In this document: positions 8,710-16,923 of the stretch, piece by piece
How positions within the stretch are numbered: position 1 is the first letter of the stretch
How the letters are laid out: every line of letters starts with the position of its first letter
Assembly: GCF_020216065.1 (NCBI RefSeq)
Contig: NZ_JAIWNA010000002.1
Span: forward strand, 682,001-746,000
Direction: 5' to 3'
Source: Nocardia rosealba
Lineage (GTDB): Bacteria; Actinomycetota; Actinomycetes; Mycobacteriales; Mycobacteriaceae
DNA length: 64,000 nt
Program-made: the position numbers and the translations under genes
The notes under the pieces: model-generated
Told to the model about the DNA's origin: nothing
Database searches by the model: none
What the model saw: only the letters and a program-made list of their open reading frames with translations

Positions 8710-9891
8710 TCAGGCTGTGGTGATCGCGGCGCGGCGGTCGCGCAACACCTGTGGACGGTGTTTGCCGTCCTTCGGCCAGGAATGCGAGCCGGGCTTGTTC
8801 GCCTCGGTGACCAGGTGCTTCACGCTCGCCGCGCACGAGAACTCCTTGAGCGCGCGACCGGCCGGGCCGGTGAAGTACAGGCCCATCGCGGTGTCGTCCT
8901 TGTGGCCGAGCTGGAAGATTCCCGCTCGGCGGCCGAAGCTGATGCACATGGCCTGGAAGGCCAGGTCGATCGAGGTGGGTTCGGTCCCGTCGATGCGGTG
9001 CGCGATGGTGTCGGCGGCGTGCGCGCCGAGGCAACCGGCCACATAGGCGCTCATCCGGAACGGCAGGTCCGAGGGCGCCGACGAGTCACCGGCCGCGACG
9101 ATCCGGTCGTCGTCGACGCTGGTCAGGGACTCGTCGGTGAGCAGCCGCCCGGCGGCATCGGTACGCAGTCCACTGTGCGCCGCCAGTTGCGGTATCCCGA
9201 AACCCGCTGCCCAGATGGTGATCTCGCTGGGCAGGGCCGTTCCGGTCGCCAGCCGCACCGACGTCTGCGTTACCTCGGTGACGAGCGATTCGGGGCCTTC
9301 GAGCAATCCGACACCCAGTTTCGTCAGGTACTTGCGGGCGGTCCGCCGAGCCCGGGGATGCAGGTACGGGCCGAGCGTGCCGCCGCAGACCAGGGTGACC
9401 GAACGGCCCTGTTCGGCGAGTTCGGTCGCGGTCTCGATCCCGGTGGGGCCGCCGCCGACCACGGTCACCGGCGCCGACATCGCCCGGTCGAACAGGATCG
9501 ACCGCAACCGCTGCGCTGCCTCCAAAGTGGCGACGGGATAGGCGAATTCGGCGGCACCGGGCACCTGCGGTTCCGCGGCGCCGCTACCGGCGGCGTAGAC
9601 GAGGTAGTCGAAGTCGAGGTCCGCGCCGTCGGCCAGGGCGACGCGGCGGGCGCCCGCATCGATCCCGGTGACACTGTCGACGACCAGCGAGACACCCTCG
9701 GCCAGCACGTCGCGGTAGTCGACGATCGCGTCGTGGGTTCCACCGACCAGCTGATGCAGGCGCAGCCGGGGTACGAAGACGGGGCGTGGGTTGATCACGG
9801 TGATCCGCACGTCCTGGCGCGCGCTGAGCCGATTGGCCGCCATCACCCCGGCGTATCCGCCGCCGATCACGACCACGTGGTTGGTGTTCAT
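8710..9891 (-). CDS. FAD-dependent NAD(P)H oxidoreductase (NDH-2-like), module 1
   Basis: The start at 9891 follows AAGGAG. The 393-residue protein is a pyridine nucleotide-disulfide oxidoreductase: N-terminal FAD motif VVVIGGGYAG (5-14), second dinucleotide motif VTVVGGGPTGIE in the middle, and a late FAD contact VAAGDSSAP. It resembles type II NADH dehydrogenases but lacks a hydrophobic C-terminal anchor, so it is probably soluble. It is followed by the ECF41 sigma gene and preceded by a candidate ECF promoter, suggesting that the sigma factor activates its own oxidoreductase-sigma operon. Electron acceptor unknown. Confidence 0.88.
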   Translation of the reverse strand: MNTNHVVVIGGGYAGVMAANRLSARQDVRITVINPRPVFVPRLRLHQLVGGTHDAIVDYRDVLAEGVSLVVDSVTGIDAGARRVALADGADLDFDYLVYAAGSGAAEPQVPGAAEFAYPVATLEAAQRLRSILFDRAMSAPVTVVGGGPTGIETATELAEQGRSVTLVCGGTLGPYLHPRARRTARKYLTKLGVGLLEGPESLVTEVTQTSVRLATGTALPSEITIWAAGFGIPQLAAHSGLRTDAAGRLLTDESLTSVDDDRIVAAGDSSAPSDLPFRMSAYVAGCLGAHAADTIAHRIDGTEPTSIDLAFQAMCISFGRRAGIFQLGHKDDTAMGLYFTGPAGRALKEFSCAASVKHLVTEANKPGSHSWPKDGKHRPQVLRDRRAAITTA

Positions 9892-9925
9892 GGTGTCTCC
9901 TTCGCTCCGAGGGGTTCGAGCACAA

Positions 9926-9952
9926 GACACCGCACGGGCGAAGATCCTGACA
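9926..9952 (-). promoter_or_regulatory. Candidate ECF41 promoter of module 1
   Basis: On the minus strand TGTCAGG (9952-9946) is followed after 16 bases by TGTC (9929-9926), 34 bp upstream of the oxidoreductase start. The published ECF41 consensus is a TGTCACA-like -35 with a CGTC-like -10. The same -35 with the same spacing occurs before the second oxidoreductase gene. Confidence 0.55.
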
Positions 9953-9978
9953 CGATGTGACTCAGATCACCAGCGGGT

Positions 9979-10917
9979 CTACCAAGCCTCGATGAGTGGG
10001 CTGTCGTGGTCGGTGCGCTGCCACCGCTGGGCGAAACGGGCCAACCGGGCCGGGTTGGCGATGGCGCGCAGACCCGCGATCCGGTCGTCGCGTACCTCCA
10101 TGATCGCCATGCCGAGGATCCGGTCGTCGAGCGTGAACACGAGGGCCGGGCAGCCGTTGACCAGGGCGGCGTGGAGATCAGGCACGCGACCGTCGAGGTG
10201 GCGTCTGATCGTGTCGGGCCGTAAACCCGCCCGCATGGCGATCGCCAGCCGCGATGGGCCGCTGAACCGCACGAGCTTGCGGGCGGTTCCGCCCACACCG
10301 TCGGAAGTGCCCGTGGCGTCGGCGGTGAGCAGGGCGACGAGCTGTTCGGTGCGCCCCGACGACGCGGCCGCGACGAACGCCTCCACGATGCGTCGCGCCG
10401 CTACATGGTCGGTGCCGGTTCCGTTGCGGGCGGCGGTGATCCGGCGCTTGGCGCGATGCGCGTGCTGCTGACTGGCCGATTCGCTGATGCCGAGAATGTC
10501 GGCGATCTCGGCATGGCTGTAGGAGAACGCTTCGCGCAGAACATAAACGGCGCGTTCCACCGGTGTCAGCTGTTCGAGCAGCATGAGCACCGCCAGCGTC
10601 ACCGACTCGCGTTGTTCGGCGGTGTCGGCGGGCCCGAGCATGGGGTCGCCGTCGAGCAGCGGTTCGGGCATCCACGCGCCCACCGCCCGTTCGCGACGCA
10701 CTTTGGCGGAGCGCAGACGGTCGAGAGCCAGATTGGTGACGATCTTGGTGAGCCAGGCCTCGGGTACCTCGACATGGTCGCGATCCGCGGCCTGCCACCG
10801 CAGAAAGGCGTCCTGCACCGTGTCCTCGGCATCGGCGGCCGACCCGAGCAGGCGGTACGCGAGCGAGGCCAACCGGTCGCGGTTGGCCTCGAAACGCGCG
10901 ACGGTCGCGGTGTCCAT
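9979..10917 (-). CDS. ECF41-like RNA polymerase sigma factor, module 2
   Basis: A 312-residue sigma factor with region 2 (YRLLGSAADAEDTVQDAFLRW, residues 21-41), region 4 (LTPVERAVYVLREAFSYSHAEIADILG) and a C-terminal SnoaL-like domain. WMPEPLL at 82-88 and NPARL at 288-292 correspond to ECF41 motifs, but the DGGG motif is changed to DGVGG (206-210). The start at 10917 (MDTATVARF) lies 10 bp after the stop of the upstream oxidoreductase. The gene repeats the arrangement seen directly downstream, with clearly diverged sequence, so the duplication is old or the two modules were acquired separately. Confidence 0.88.
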   Translation of the reverse strand: MDTATVARFEANRDRLASLAYRLLGSAADAEDTVQDAFLRWQAADRDHVEVPEAWLTKIVTNLALDRLRSAKVRRERAVGAWMPEPLLDGDPMLGPADTAEQRESVTLAVLMLLEQLTPVERAVYVLREAFSYSHAEIADILGISESASQQHAHRAKRRITAARNGTGTDHVAARRIVEAFVAAASSGRTEQLVALLTADATGTSDGVGGTARKLVRFSGPSRLAIAMRAGLRPDTIRRHLDGRVPDLHAALVNGCPALVFTLDDRILGMAIMEVRDDRIAGLRAIANPARLARFAQRWQRTDHDSPLIEAW

Positions 10918-10927
10918 GAGCACGACT

Positions 10928-12106
10928 CTAGGCGGCGAGGACCCCGCGCGACGGTGCGCCCGCGGCCGCACGGTAGTGGTGGTCGAGCTTGCCGAACGTC
11001 GGGTGGCTGATCGCCCAGCCGCTGGTCCCCACGATGGCCGACTTCACCCAGGCGGCGGGCCTGCCGCACAGTGCGCCCGGCTTGGCGCGGGCATCGCCGT
11101 CGACGAACTGGAAGATCGCGTCCTTGCGTCCGAGGCTCACGTGGTTGCCGACGTAGCTCAGCGAGGTCCGCTTGATCGCGCGTCCGGTGAGCTCGCCGAT
11201 GATCGTCGCCGTGGCCTGCTGTCCGGTGAACCCGGCCGACGCGCACGACATCGGCAGCGGCTGACCGTTCCCGCCGATGACGAACGCGCTGTCGCCCGCG
11301 ACGAACACGTTCGGGTGCGACACCGACCGCAGCTCGCGATCCGCGGTGATCTGCCCGTTGGGTTCCACCGCGAGCCCACTGGCGGCGGCGATCGGATGGA
11401 CGGCGAATCCGGCCGCCCACACCGTCGCGTCGGAGACGAAGGCGGTGCCGTCGGCCGCGAACGCCGCGCTCTGTTCGACGCGCTCGACCGTGGTGTGCTC
11501 GTGCACGGCGATGCCGAGCCGGTCGAAGGCTCGCAGCAGATGCCTGCGCGCTTTCGGCCCGAGCCAACCGCCCACCTCGCCGCTGGTGGCGAGAGTGACC
11601 CGCAGGCCGGGACGGGCCTCGGCGATCTCCGTCGCGGCCTCGATGGCGGTGAGGTTTCCGCCGACGACCAGCACGTCACCGTGCGCCCCCAAGTCGTCGA
11701 GGCGGGCGCGTAGTCGCAGCGCCGAGGGTCGTCCGGCCACGTTGTAGGCGTGTTCGGCGACGCCGGGGATGCCGTGGTCGGCGATGGTGCTGCCGAGCGT
11801 GTAGAGCAGGGTGTCGTAGCCGAGGTGGCCGCCGTCGTCGAGGGTAGCCCGCCGCCGGTCGACGTCGAGGGCGGTCACCCTGGCCACCCGCAACCGGAGG
11901 CCGGTGCCGGCGAAGACCTCGGTCAGCGGACGATGCGGCAGGTCGTGTCCGGCGGCGAGCTGATGCAGCCGCAACCGCTCTACGAAGTCCGGTTCGGCAT
12001 TGACGACGGTGATCTCGACGTCGTCGCCGTGCAACTGGCGGGCAAGGAAACCGGCGCTGAAGGCCCCGGCGTATCCGGCCCCGAGAACAACGATGCGGTG
12101 CTTCAT
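10928..12106 (-). CDS. FAD-dependent NAD(P)H oxidoreductase (NDH-2-like), module 2
   Basis: This 392-residue paralogue of the 8710-9891 protein has the FAD motif IVVLGAGYAG (5-14), a central VLVVGGNLTAIEAATE segment and VFVAGDSAFV near residue 270. In the central motif the GxGxxG pattern is altered to GGNLTA, so NAD(P)H binding may be modified. The RLRLHQL stretch near residue 45 is shared with module 1 (PRLRLHQL). The gene leads an operon with the second ECF41 sigma gene and is divergent from the gene at 12218. Confidence 0.87.
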   Translation of the reverse strand: MKHRIVVLGAGYAGAFSAGFLARQLHGDDVEITVVNAEPDFVERLRLHQLAAGHDLPHRPLTEVFAGTGLRLRVARVTALDVDRRRATLDDGGHLGYDTLLYTLGSTIADHGIPGVAEHAYNVAGRPSALRLRARLDDLGAHGDVLVVGGNLTAIEAATEIAEARPGLRVTLATSGEVGGWLGPKARRHLLRAFDRLGIAVHEHTTVERVEQSAAFAADGTAFVSDATVWAAGFAVHPIAAASGLAVEPNGQITADRELRSVSHPNVFVAGDSAFVIGGNGQPLPMSCASAGFTGQQATATIIGELTGRAIKRTSLSYVGNHVSLGRKDAIFQFVDGDARAKPGALCGRPAAWVKSAIVGTSGWAISHPTFGKLDHHYRAAAGAPSRGVLAA

Positions 12107-12138
12107 GATTCGCTCCTGTCTGGTTCGCGTACACCCTG

Positions 12139-12165
12139 AACGAGACAGCTCCCGAATTCCTGACA
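12139..12165 (-). promoter_or_regulatory. Candidate ECF41 promoter of module 2
   Basis: TGTCAGG (12165-12159, minus strand) is followed after exactly 16 bases by CGTT (12142-12139), 32 bp before the oxidoreductase start. The -35 element, the A that follows it and the spacing match the site before module 1, while the surrounding sequence differs. Confidence 0.55.
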
Positions 12166-12217
12166 GCGCGATCGAGTGAACTGGACCACACGCTGATCGA
12201 GCGCTTAGTGTTCCCCT

Positions 12218-13303
12218 ATGTCACACCTGGACGGCGAGCCGACTGTGCTCATCTACGGCGCCTACGGATACACCGGTGAACTCGTTGTCGCCGAAGCACT
12301 CTCGCGCGGATTGCGGCCGCTGATCTCGGGTCGCTCGGCCGAGCGGGTCGGTGAAGTCGCCGCCCGGCACGGCCTGACCGCGCGCCCGTTCGACCTCGCC
12401 GACGCCGACAACGCCGCCGCGCAACTCGCCGACGTCGACATCGTGCTGCACTGCGCCGGACCGTTCGTCCACACCTACGCACCGATGCTCGAGGCCTGTC
12501 TGGCCAGCGGAACCAACTATCTCGACGTGACCGGCGAGACGCAGGTATTCGCCGCGATCTACGCCCGCCACGACGACGCGGTGCGTGCCGGGATCACCGT
12601 GATCCCCGGCGTCGGCTTCGATATCGTCCCGACCGACCATCTCGTGGCTCGCCTGGTCGGCGACGTGCCCGACGCGGTCGGCGCCGACGTGGCGATGATC
12701 AGCCGCGGTGGTTTCAGCCGGGGCACGTTGCGTACGGCGGTCGACGGCATCGCCCGCGGCAATCTGGTGCGTTCCGGCGGTGACCTGGTCGCGGTGCCGC
12801 ACGCGCACCGTGCCCTGACGATCGATGTGGGCCGAGGTCGTCCGGTCGGTGTCGCGAGTACGCCACTGGGCGATGTGTGCAGCGCGGGCTACGGCTACGG
12901 GCTCACCGAGGTGGCCACGTTCACCGCCGTTCCGTTGTCGCCGGTGGTGCGGGCGCTGAGCACGCCGCTGCGGTTCGTCACGGCCAGCGGGGTCGGTCGG
13001 ACCGTCACCGACCTGGTGATCGACCGTATTCCGGTTCCCGATCAGGCGACCCGCGACGCCACTCGCAGCACCGGTTGGGCCCGCGTCTACCGAGCCGACG
13101 GCAGCGGCCTTTCGCTCGCCGTCGACGTGTCCAACACCTACGCCTTCACCGCGCGTTCGATGGTGCATGCGGCGATCACCCTGCACTCCCGGCCCGCTCC
13201 ACCCGGCGCGCACACCCCCGCGAACGCGCTCGGCGCCGACTTTCTGCTGTCGATCCCCGGTGGGGACATCAGTTGGCCCTTCCCGGAGCCACGGCCCGCC
13301 TGA
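12218..13303 (+). CDS. Saccharopine dehydrogenase-like / trans-acting enoyl reductase-like protein
   Basis: The N-terminus LIYGAYGYTGELVV (residues 11-24) is the Rossmann motif of the saccharopine dehydrogenase NADP-binding domain family. HCAGPFVHTYAPMLEACL and YLDVTGE follow, as in the mycobacterial trans-acting enoyl reductases and related lipid enzymes. At 361 residues it is a little shorter than the mycobacterial proteins. It is divergent from the oxidoreductase at 12106, with 111 bp between them, so the two may share regulation. Substrate unknown; a role in lipid or polyketide reduction is inferred from family only. Confidence 0.75.
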   Translation: MSHLDGEPTVLIYGAYGYTGELVVAEALSRGLRPLISGRSAERVGEVAARHGLTARPFDLADADNAAAQLADVDIVLHCAGPFVHTYAPMLEACLASGTNYLDVTGETQVFAAIYARHDDAVRAGITVIPGVGFDIVPTDHLVARLVGDVPDAVGADVAMISRGGFSRGTLRTAVDGIARGNLVRSGGDLVAVPHAHRALTIDVGRGRPVGVASTPLGDVCSAGYGYGLTEVATFTAVPLSPVVRALSTPLRFVTASGVGRTVTDLVIDRIPVPDQATRDATRSTGWARVYRADGSGLSLAVDVSNTYAFTARSMVHAAITLHSRPAPPGAHTPANALGADFLLSIPGGDISWPFPEPRPA

Positions 13304-13308
13304 GCGGC

Positions 13309-13333
13309 GATTGAGGACGCCGACCCAGGGTAA
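13309..13333 (+). promoter_or_regulatory. SigF/SigB-like promoter (GATT-N15-GGGTAA)
   Basis: GATT (13309-13312) and GGGTAA (13328-13333) have a 15-base spacer and lie 30 bp before the DUF6480-like gene. The -35 differs by one base from GTTT. Support comes mainly from the same element occurring before other small genes in this window. Confidence 0.4.
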
Positions 13334-13363
13334 GCGCGCCGTGTCAGGAAGGCAGGTGACCCC

Positions 13364-13591
13364 ATGACCTCGATGGATCCCGACCCGCGCAATACCCCCG
13401 ACCTCGAGCCGGGTGGGGGCGTACCGCCCGGCTCCACCCCGCCGGAATCGCCGCAGACCTCCGGTTTGTCGGCGCCGGAACCGAGCACCCGCCACCACTT
13501 CCCGCTCACCGGGATCGCTGCCGTGGTCGTCACGCTGGTGCTCGTAGCCGTGTTCGCGGCCGTGATCGTCGGGGTGATCGCCGCGATGTAG
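13364..13591 (+). CDS. DUF6480-like small membrane protein
   Basis: A 75-residue protein with a Pro/Gly-rich N-terminal half (DPDPRNTPDLEPGGGVPPG at residues 5-23) and a single C-terminal membrane span (about 49-74). The pattern LEPGGGVPPG followed by a membrane anchor is that of the DUF6480 family of actinobacteria; function unknown. AGGAAGGCAGG precedes the ATG. A SigF/SigB-like promoter is present upstream and a hairpin follows the stop. Confidence 0.7.
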   Translation: MTSMDPDPRNTPDLEPGGGVPPGSTPPESPQTSGLSAPEPSTRHHFPLTGIAAVVVTLVLVAVFAAVIVGVIAAM

Positions 13592-13609
13592 AGACACCGC
13601 GACGCGCGG

Positions 13610-13632
13610 AAATCCCGCAGGTCGCGGGATTT
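13610..13632 (+). terminator. Hairpin between DUF6480-like gene and carboxypeptidase gene
   Basis: AAATCCCGC (13610-13618) and GCGGGATTT (13624-13632) pair perfectly around a five-base loop. The hairpin lies 18 bp after the DUF6480-like stop. It may terminate that transcript; because it is close to the next start it could also act on translation of the carboxypeptidase gene. Confidence 0.5.
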
Positions 13633-13650
13633 GTGCGCCAGACTGTGCGC

Positions 13651-14565
13651 ATGCCGACATTTGCCAGGGTGTTGCACACAGTTGTGGCCGGGGCGCTGGT
13701 CGTCGCGGCTGGTCACGGCGTCGCGGGCGCCGCACCGTCCGGGAGCGCCGAGGCGCCGTGGGCGGGCGGACCCGAGGGCGTGCAGGCCGCGGGAGCGGCG
13801 CTCGCCGACGGATTCACCGGCACGGTGCTGTGGGGTCGCGAGGCGAACACCCCGGTCCCGATCGCCAGTATCGCCAAGGTGATGACCGCCGTGGTCGCGA
13901 TCAGCACCGGTGACCTCGAACGACCGGTCACCGTGCCGGCCGAGGCGGGCGCCTACTGCGCCCAGCACAACGGCAGCACCGCCGGACTCACCGCGGGTGA
14001 GGTGCTCACCGCCCGCCAGCTCCTCTACGCGCTGCTGCTGCCCTCGGGTTGCGACGCCGCCTATGCCATCGCCGAGTCCTTCGGGCCCGGCCAGGCCGGT
14101 TTCATCGGCCGCATGAACGACGCCGCCCGGGTGATGGGCTTGGGCGCCACTCAGTTCACCGATCCCAGCGGGTTGCCCAACCCGACGGACAATTCCACGC
14201 ACTCCACCCCGGCCGCGCTCGTCGCGCTCGGCGTGCGCGCGATGGCACTGCCCGCCTTCCGTGAGATCGTCGCCGCACGCGACCACCACGTCCCCGCCGA
14301 CCACGACAACCGTGAACACCATTGGGAGACAACGAACAAGCTGCTGCACGAATACCCCGGGGCCATCGGCCTGAAGACCGGCAACACCAACGCGGCCGGG
14401 CACTGCCTGCTGTTCGAGACGGTGCGCGCGGGCATCCCGCTGATCGGGGTGGTGCTGCACAGTTCCGACACCAGCAGCGCGGTCGCCCGCGAAGACGCCA
14501 CCCGAATCCTGAACTGGGCCTACGACCCCGTCCTGAGTGTGTTGGAGCCCATCGGCGTGCGCTGA
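13651..14565 (+). CDS. D-alanyl-D-alanine carboxypeptidase (S11, DacA-like)
   Basis: The 304-residue precursor begins with a Sec signal peptide (hydrophobic 8-27, likely cleavage after AGA near residue 28). The penicillin-binding active site is present: SIAK (Ser73, Lys76), SGC at 132-134 in the place of SxN, and KTG at 242-244. SGC rather than SGN is common in actinobacterial members. It trims the terminal D-Ala from peptidoglycan stem peptides outside the membrane. No C-terminal amphipathic anchor is visible, so it may be released. I prefer ATG 13651 to an in-frame GTG at 13633 that sits next to the hairpin. Confidence 0.88.
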   Translation: MPTFARVLHTVVAGALVVAAGHGVAGAAPSGSAEAPWAGGPEGVQAAGAALADGFTGTVLWGREANTPVPIASIAKVMTAVVAISTGDLERPVTVPAEAGAYCAQHNGSTAGLTAGEVLTARQLLYALLLPSGCDAAYAIAESFGPGQAGFIGRMNDAARVMGLGATQFTDPSGLPNPTDNSTHSTPAALVALGVRAMALPAFREIVAARDHHVPADHDNREHHWETTNKLLHEYPGAIGLKTGNTNAAGHCLLFETVRAGIPLIGVVLHSSDTSSAVAREDATRILNWAYDPVLSVLEPIGVR

Positions 14566-14615
14566 GGGCCGAGCGAGGGTCGGCGCGGTCGCACGATCGC
14601 CAGTAACCTTTGCCC

Positions 14616-16169
14616 GTGATCACGTTGGGCAAAGGCGCGGCTCGGCCGAAGACGGCATTGGCCGCGGTCGTGGCGGTGGTGTTCGTAACCTTCCTCGATA
14701 CGACGGTGGTGAGTGTCGCGCTCGGCGCGATCCGGACCGAACTCGGCACCGATGTGACACTGCTGCAGTGGGTGGTCAACTCCTACACGGTGGTTTTCGC
14801 CGGGCTGATGCTCGCCGGCGGATCGCTCGGTGACCGGTTCGGACGCAAGAAGGTGATGATCGCCGGTCTGGTGATCTTCTGTGCGGGATCGGTGGTTTCG
14901 GCGATGGCGAGTACCGTCGGCATGCTCATCGCCGGGCGGGCGATCATGGGACTCGGCGCGGCGGCCTCGGAGCCGGGGACCCTGTCGGTGCTGCGCCACA
15001 TCTTCCCCGACGACCGGGCCCGGGCGAAGGCGATCGGTGTGTGGGCCGCGGTATCGGGCTTGGCGTTGGCGGCCGGGCCGGTGCTCGGCGGTGTGCTCGT
15101 GCACGCGTACGGGTGGCGGTCGATCTTCTGGTTCAACCTGGTGATCGGCGCGGTGGCGCTCGTCGCGGCGCTGTGGTCGGTGCCCGAGAGCTCCGACCCG
15201 AGTCCCGAACCCATCGATTGGGCGGGTGCCGTGCTCGGTGCCACCGCGTTCGGTGCGGTGATCTACGCCGCGACCGTCGGTCAGGATCGTGGGTACACAT
15301 CCCCGCCGGTGCTGGGCTTCTTCGCGCTCGGTGCCGTGGCGCTTGTGGCGTTCGTCTTCGTCGAAACCCGCGCTCGCGCACCGATGCTCGACCTGAAGTA
15401 TCTGCGGATGCCCGTGGTGCGCAGCGCGCTCGTCGTCGCGTTCGCCGTGTATTTCGGGATCTTCTCGATCTTCTTCTTCACCGCGATGTATCTGCAGGTG
15501 ACGCAGTCGTATTCGGCCGCGCGCACGGCCGCGATCTTCGCGCCGATGGCCGGGACCATCGTGATCGGGTCGCTGGCCGCCGGGTTCTGGGTGTCGCGCC
15601 GGGGTGCCCGCGTGCCGATGATCCTCGGCTGTGTGGTCGGTGCCGGTGGCATCCTGCTCACCCGTCAGGCGATGAGCGGAACACTGCACGATCCGACGAT
15701 CGCGGCGGCGATGGCGGTGGCGGGCATCGGGTTCGGAATCGCCGTCGTGCCGTTGACCTCGGCGGTGATGACGGGCGTGCCACCGCAGCACTCGGGAATG
15801 GCTGCGGCCGTGACGAATACGATGCGCCAGGTCGGTTCCGCGTTCGGGGTGGCGATCCTCGGCGCGGTCGTGAGCTCGTTCCTCTCCGCGGACCTCAAGG
15901 CCAAGATGACCGAACTGGGCGTGCCGACGACCCTGCAGCCCGATGCCGTGGAGGCCGTCGAACGCGGTCGCCTGCCCGAGGGTGCCAACCCGTTCAAGTA
16001 CCTGCCCTACATCAGGGATGTGATGGACGCGGGCAAGGCGGCCTTCCACCAAGGCCTCGACGCGGCCCTGCTCGCCTCGGCGATCCTCATCCTCGCCGCC
16101 GCGGCCTTCACCGCCGTCGACGAACGACCCCGCAAACGACAGCAGCAGGCCCTGGGCGCCAACCCCTAG
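14616..16169 (+). CDS. MFS drug exporter, DHA2 family (EmrB/QacA-like)
   Basis: About 14 hydrophobic segments over 517 residues. LDTTVVSVAL (near residue 26) is the DHA2 motif D1 and GGSLGDRFGRKKVMI (about 68-82) is MFS motif A. The family exports lipophilic drugs or metabolites using the proton gradient. The GTG at 14616 is chosen; a TTG two codons earlier is possible. It lies 50 bp after the carboxypeptidase stop in the same direction. No adjacent TetR-type repressor is found, so the substrate and inducer remain open. Confidence 0.88.
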   Translation: MITLGKGAARPKTALAAVVAVVFVTFLDTTVVSVALGAIRTELGTDVTLLQWVVNSYTVVFAGLMLAGGSLGDRFGRKKVMIAGLVIFCAGSVVSAMASTVGMLIAGRAIMGLGAAASEPGTLSVLRHIFPDDRARAKAIGVWAAVSGLALAAGPVLGGVLVHAYGWRSIFWFNLVIGAVALVAALWSVPESSDPSPEPIDWAGAVLGATAFGAVIYAATVGQDRGYTSPPVLGFFALGAVALVAFVFVETRARAPMLDLKYLRMPVVRSALVVAFAVYFGIFSIFFFTAMYLQVTQSYSAARTAAIFAPMAGTIVIGSLAAGFWVSRRGARVPMILGCVVGAGGILLTRQAMSGTLHDPTIAAAMAVAGIGFGIAVVPLTSAVMTGVPPQHSGMAAAVTNTMRQVGSAFGVAILGAVVSSFLSADLKAKMTELGVPTTLQPDAVEAVERGRLPEGANPFKYLPYIRDVMDAGKAAFHQGLDAALLASAILILAAAAFTAVDERPRKRQQQALGANP

Positions 16170-16296
16170 TCCCCCTAACTCCGTGCCGAGGCACCCCCAA
16201 TCCTCGCGCCGACCCATGACCTGCGCAAATCCGTCCCATACAGTGATCTCAGACCCGGTCGCACCGCATCATTCCCCGCCCCGAAAGGACGAGGCC

Positions 16297-16458
16297 ATGA
16301 CCGCCCACCGAGCTCCGAGCACCCCTCTCCAGCGCAACTTCGGCCAGATGCGCCGCGCCCTGCCCACCCCTTGGACAGCCGCCCTGTCCGATCGCCCCGC
16401 TCCCGGCACAACAACCCGCGCCCGCCCGGTGCTCCGCATCCACGCACTCGAGGGCTGA
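16297..16458 (+). CDS. Small basic protein (53 aa)
   Basis: An ATG at 16297 with GAAAGGACGAGG just upstream opens a 53-codon frame ending at 16458, four bases before the end of the convergent cupin gene. The peptide is rich in Arg, Pro and Thr (LQRNFGQMRRALPTPW) with no membrane segment or known motif. The RBS argues for a real gene; size and lack of recognised relatives keep confidence low. Confidence 0.4.
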   Translation: MTAHRAPSTPLQRNFGQMRRALPTPWTAALSDRPAPGTTTRARPVLRIHALEG

Positions 16459-16462
16459 CCCC

Positions 16463-16831
16463 TCAGAGGAACGAGTCGTCCATCTGCGCGGTGAGGGGCC
16501 CTGCTGTATCACCGGTATTGCGAACACCCGCAGGCTCGATCAACATCGCGTGCACCTCACCGTCCGCAACCGGACAGTGCTCGACCCCTCGCGGCACCAC
16601 GAACATCTGCCCCGACCGCAGCACGACGTCACCGTCTCGCATCCGAATAGTCAGTTCGCCCGCGACGACGAAGAACAGCTCATCGGTCTCGTCGTGTTTG
16701 TGCCACACGAACTCACCCTCGAGCTTCACCAGCTTGATCTCATAATCGTTGACTCGTGCGACCACTTTCGGCGACCACCGCTCCGAAAACGCCGACAGAG
16801 TGGCCGCCACGTCGACTACTTTATTCGCCAT
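16463..16831 (-). CDS. Cupin-domain protein
   Basis: A 122-residue single-domain cupin. The first cupin motif, including WHKHDETDELFFVV at about 43-56, carries the His/Glu metal ligands, and the second motif MFVVPRGVEHCP (about 75-86) provides the last His. Small cupins of this type bind a metal and often a small molecule; the reaction is not predictable. It stands alone, convergent with the 53-residue gene and divergent from the membrane protein at 16924. Confidence 0.8.
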   Translation of the reverse strand: MANKVVDVAATLSAFSERWSPKVVARVNDYEIKLVKLEGEFVWHKHDETDELFFVVAGELTIRMRDGDVVLRSGQMFVVPRGVEHCPVADGEVHAMLIEPAGVRNTGDTAGPLTAQMDDSFL

Positions 16832-16923
16832 ACACCGATCCTGGCACTCGACGGACCTGGATTCGCAACGGATCGCTACATTCTCCCCATGTTTTCGGCG
16901 GATCGGCCGGATAGGTTTCCGGT

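Noticed and set aside
12221..13735. Minus-strand frame (504 codons) across three plus-strand genes
   Set aside because: It spans the enoyl-reductase-like gene, DUF6480-like gene and the carboxypeptidase start; mirror composition.
14520..16217. Minus-strand frame (565 codons) opposite the DHA2 exporter
   Set aside because: Composition dominated by His, Arg, Gly and Asp; the plus strand encodes a clear MFS protein.
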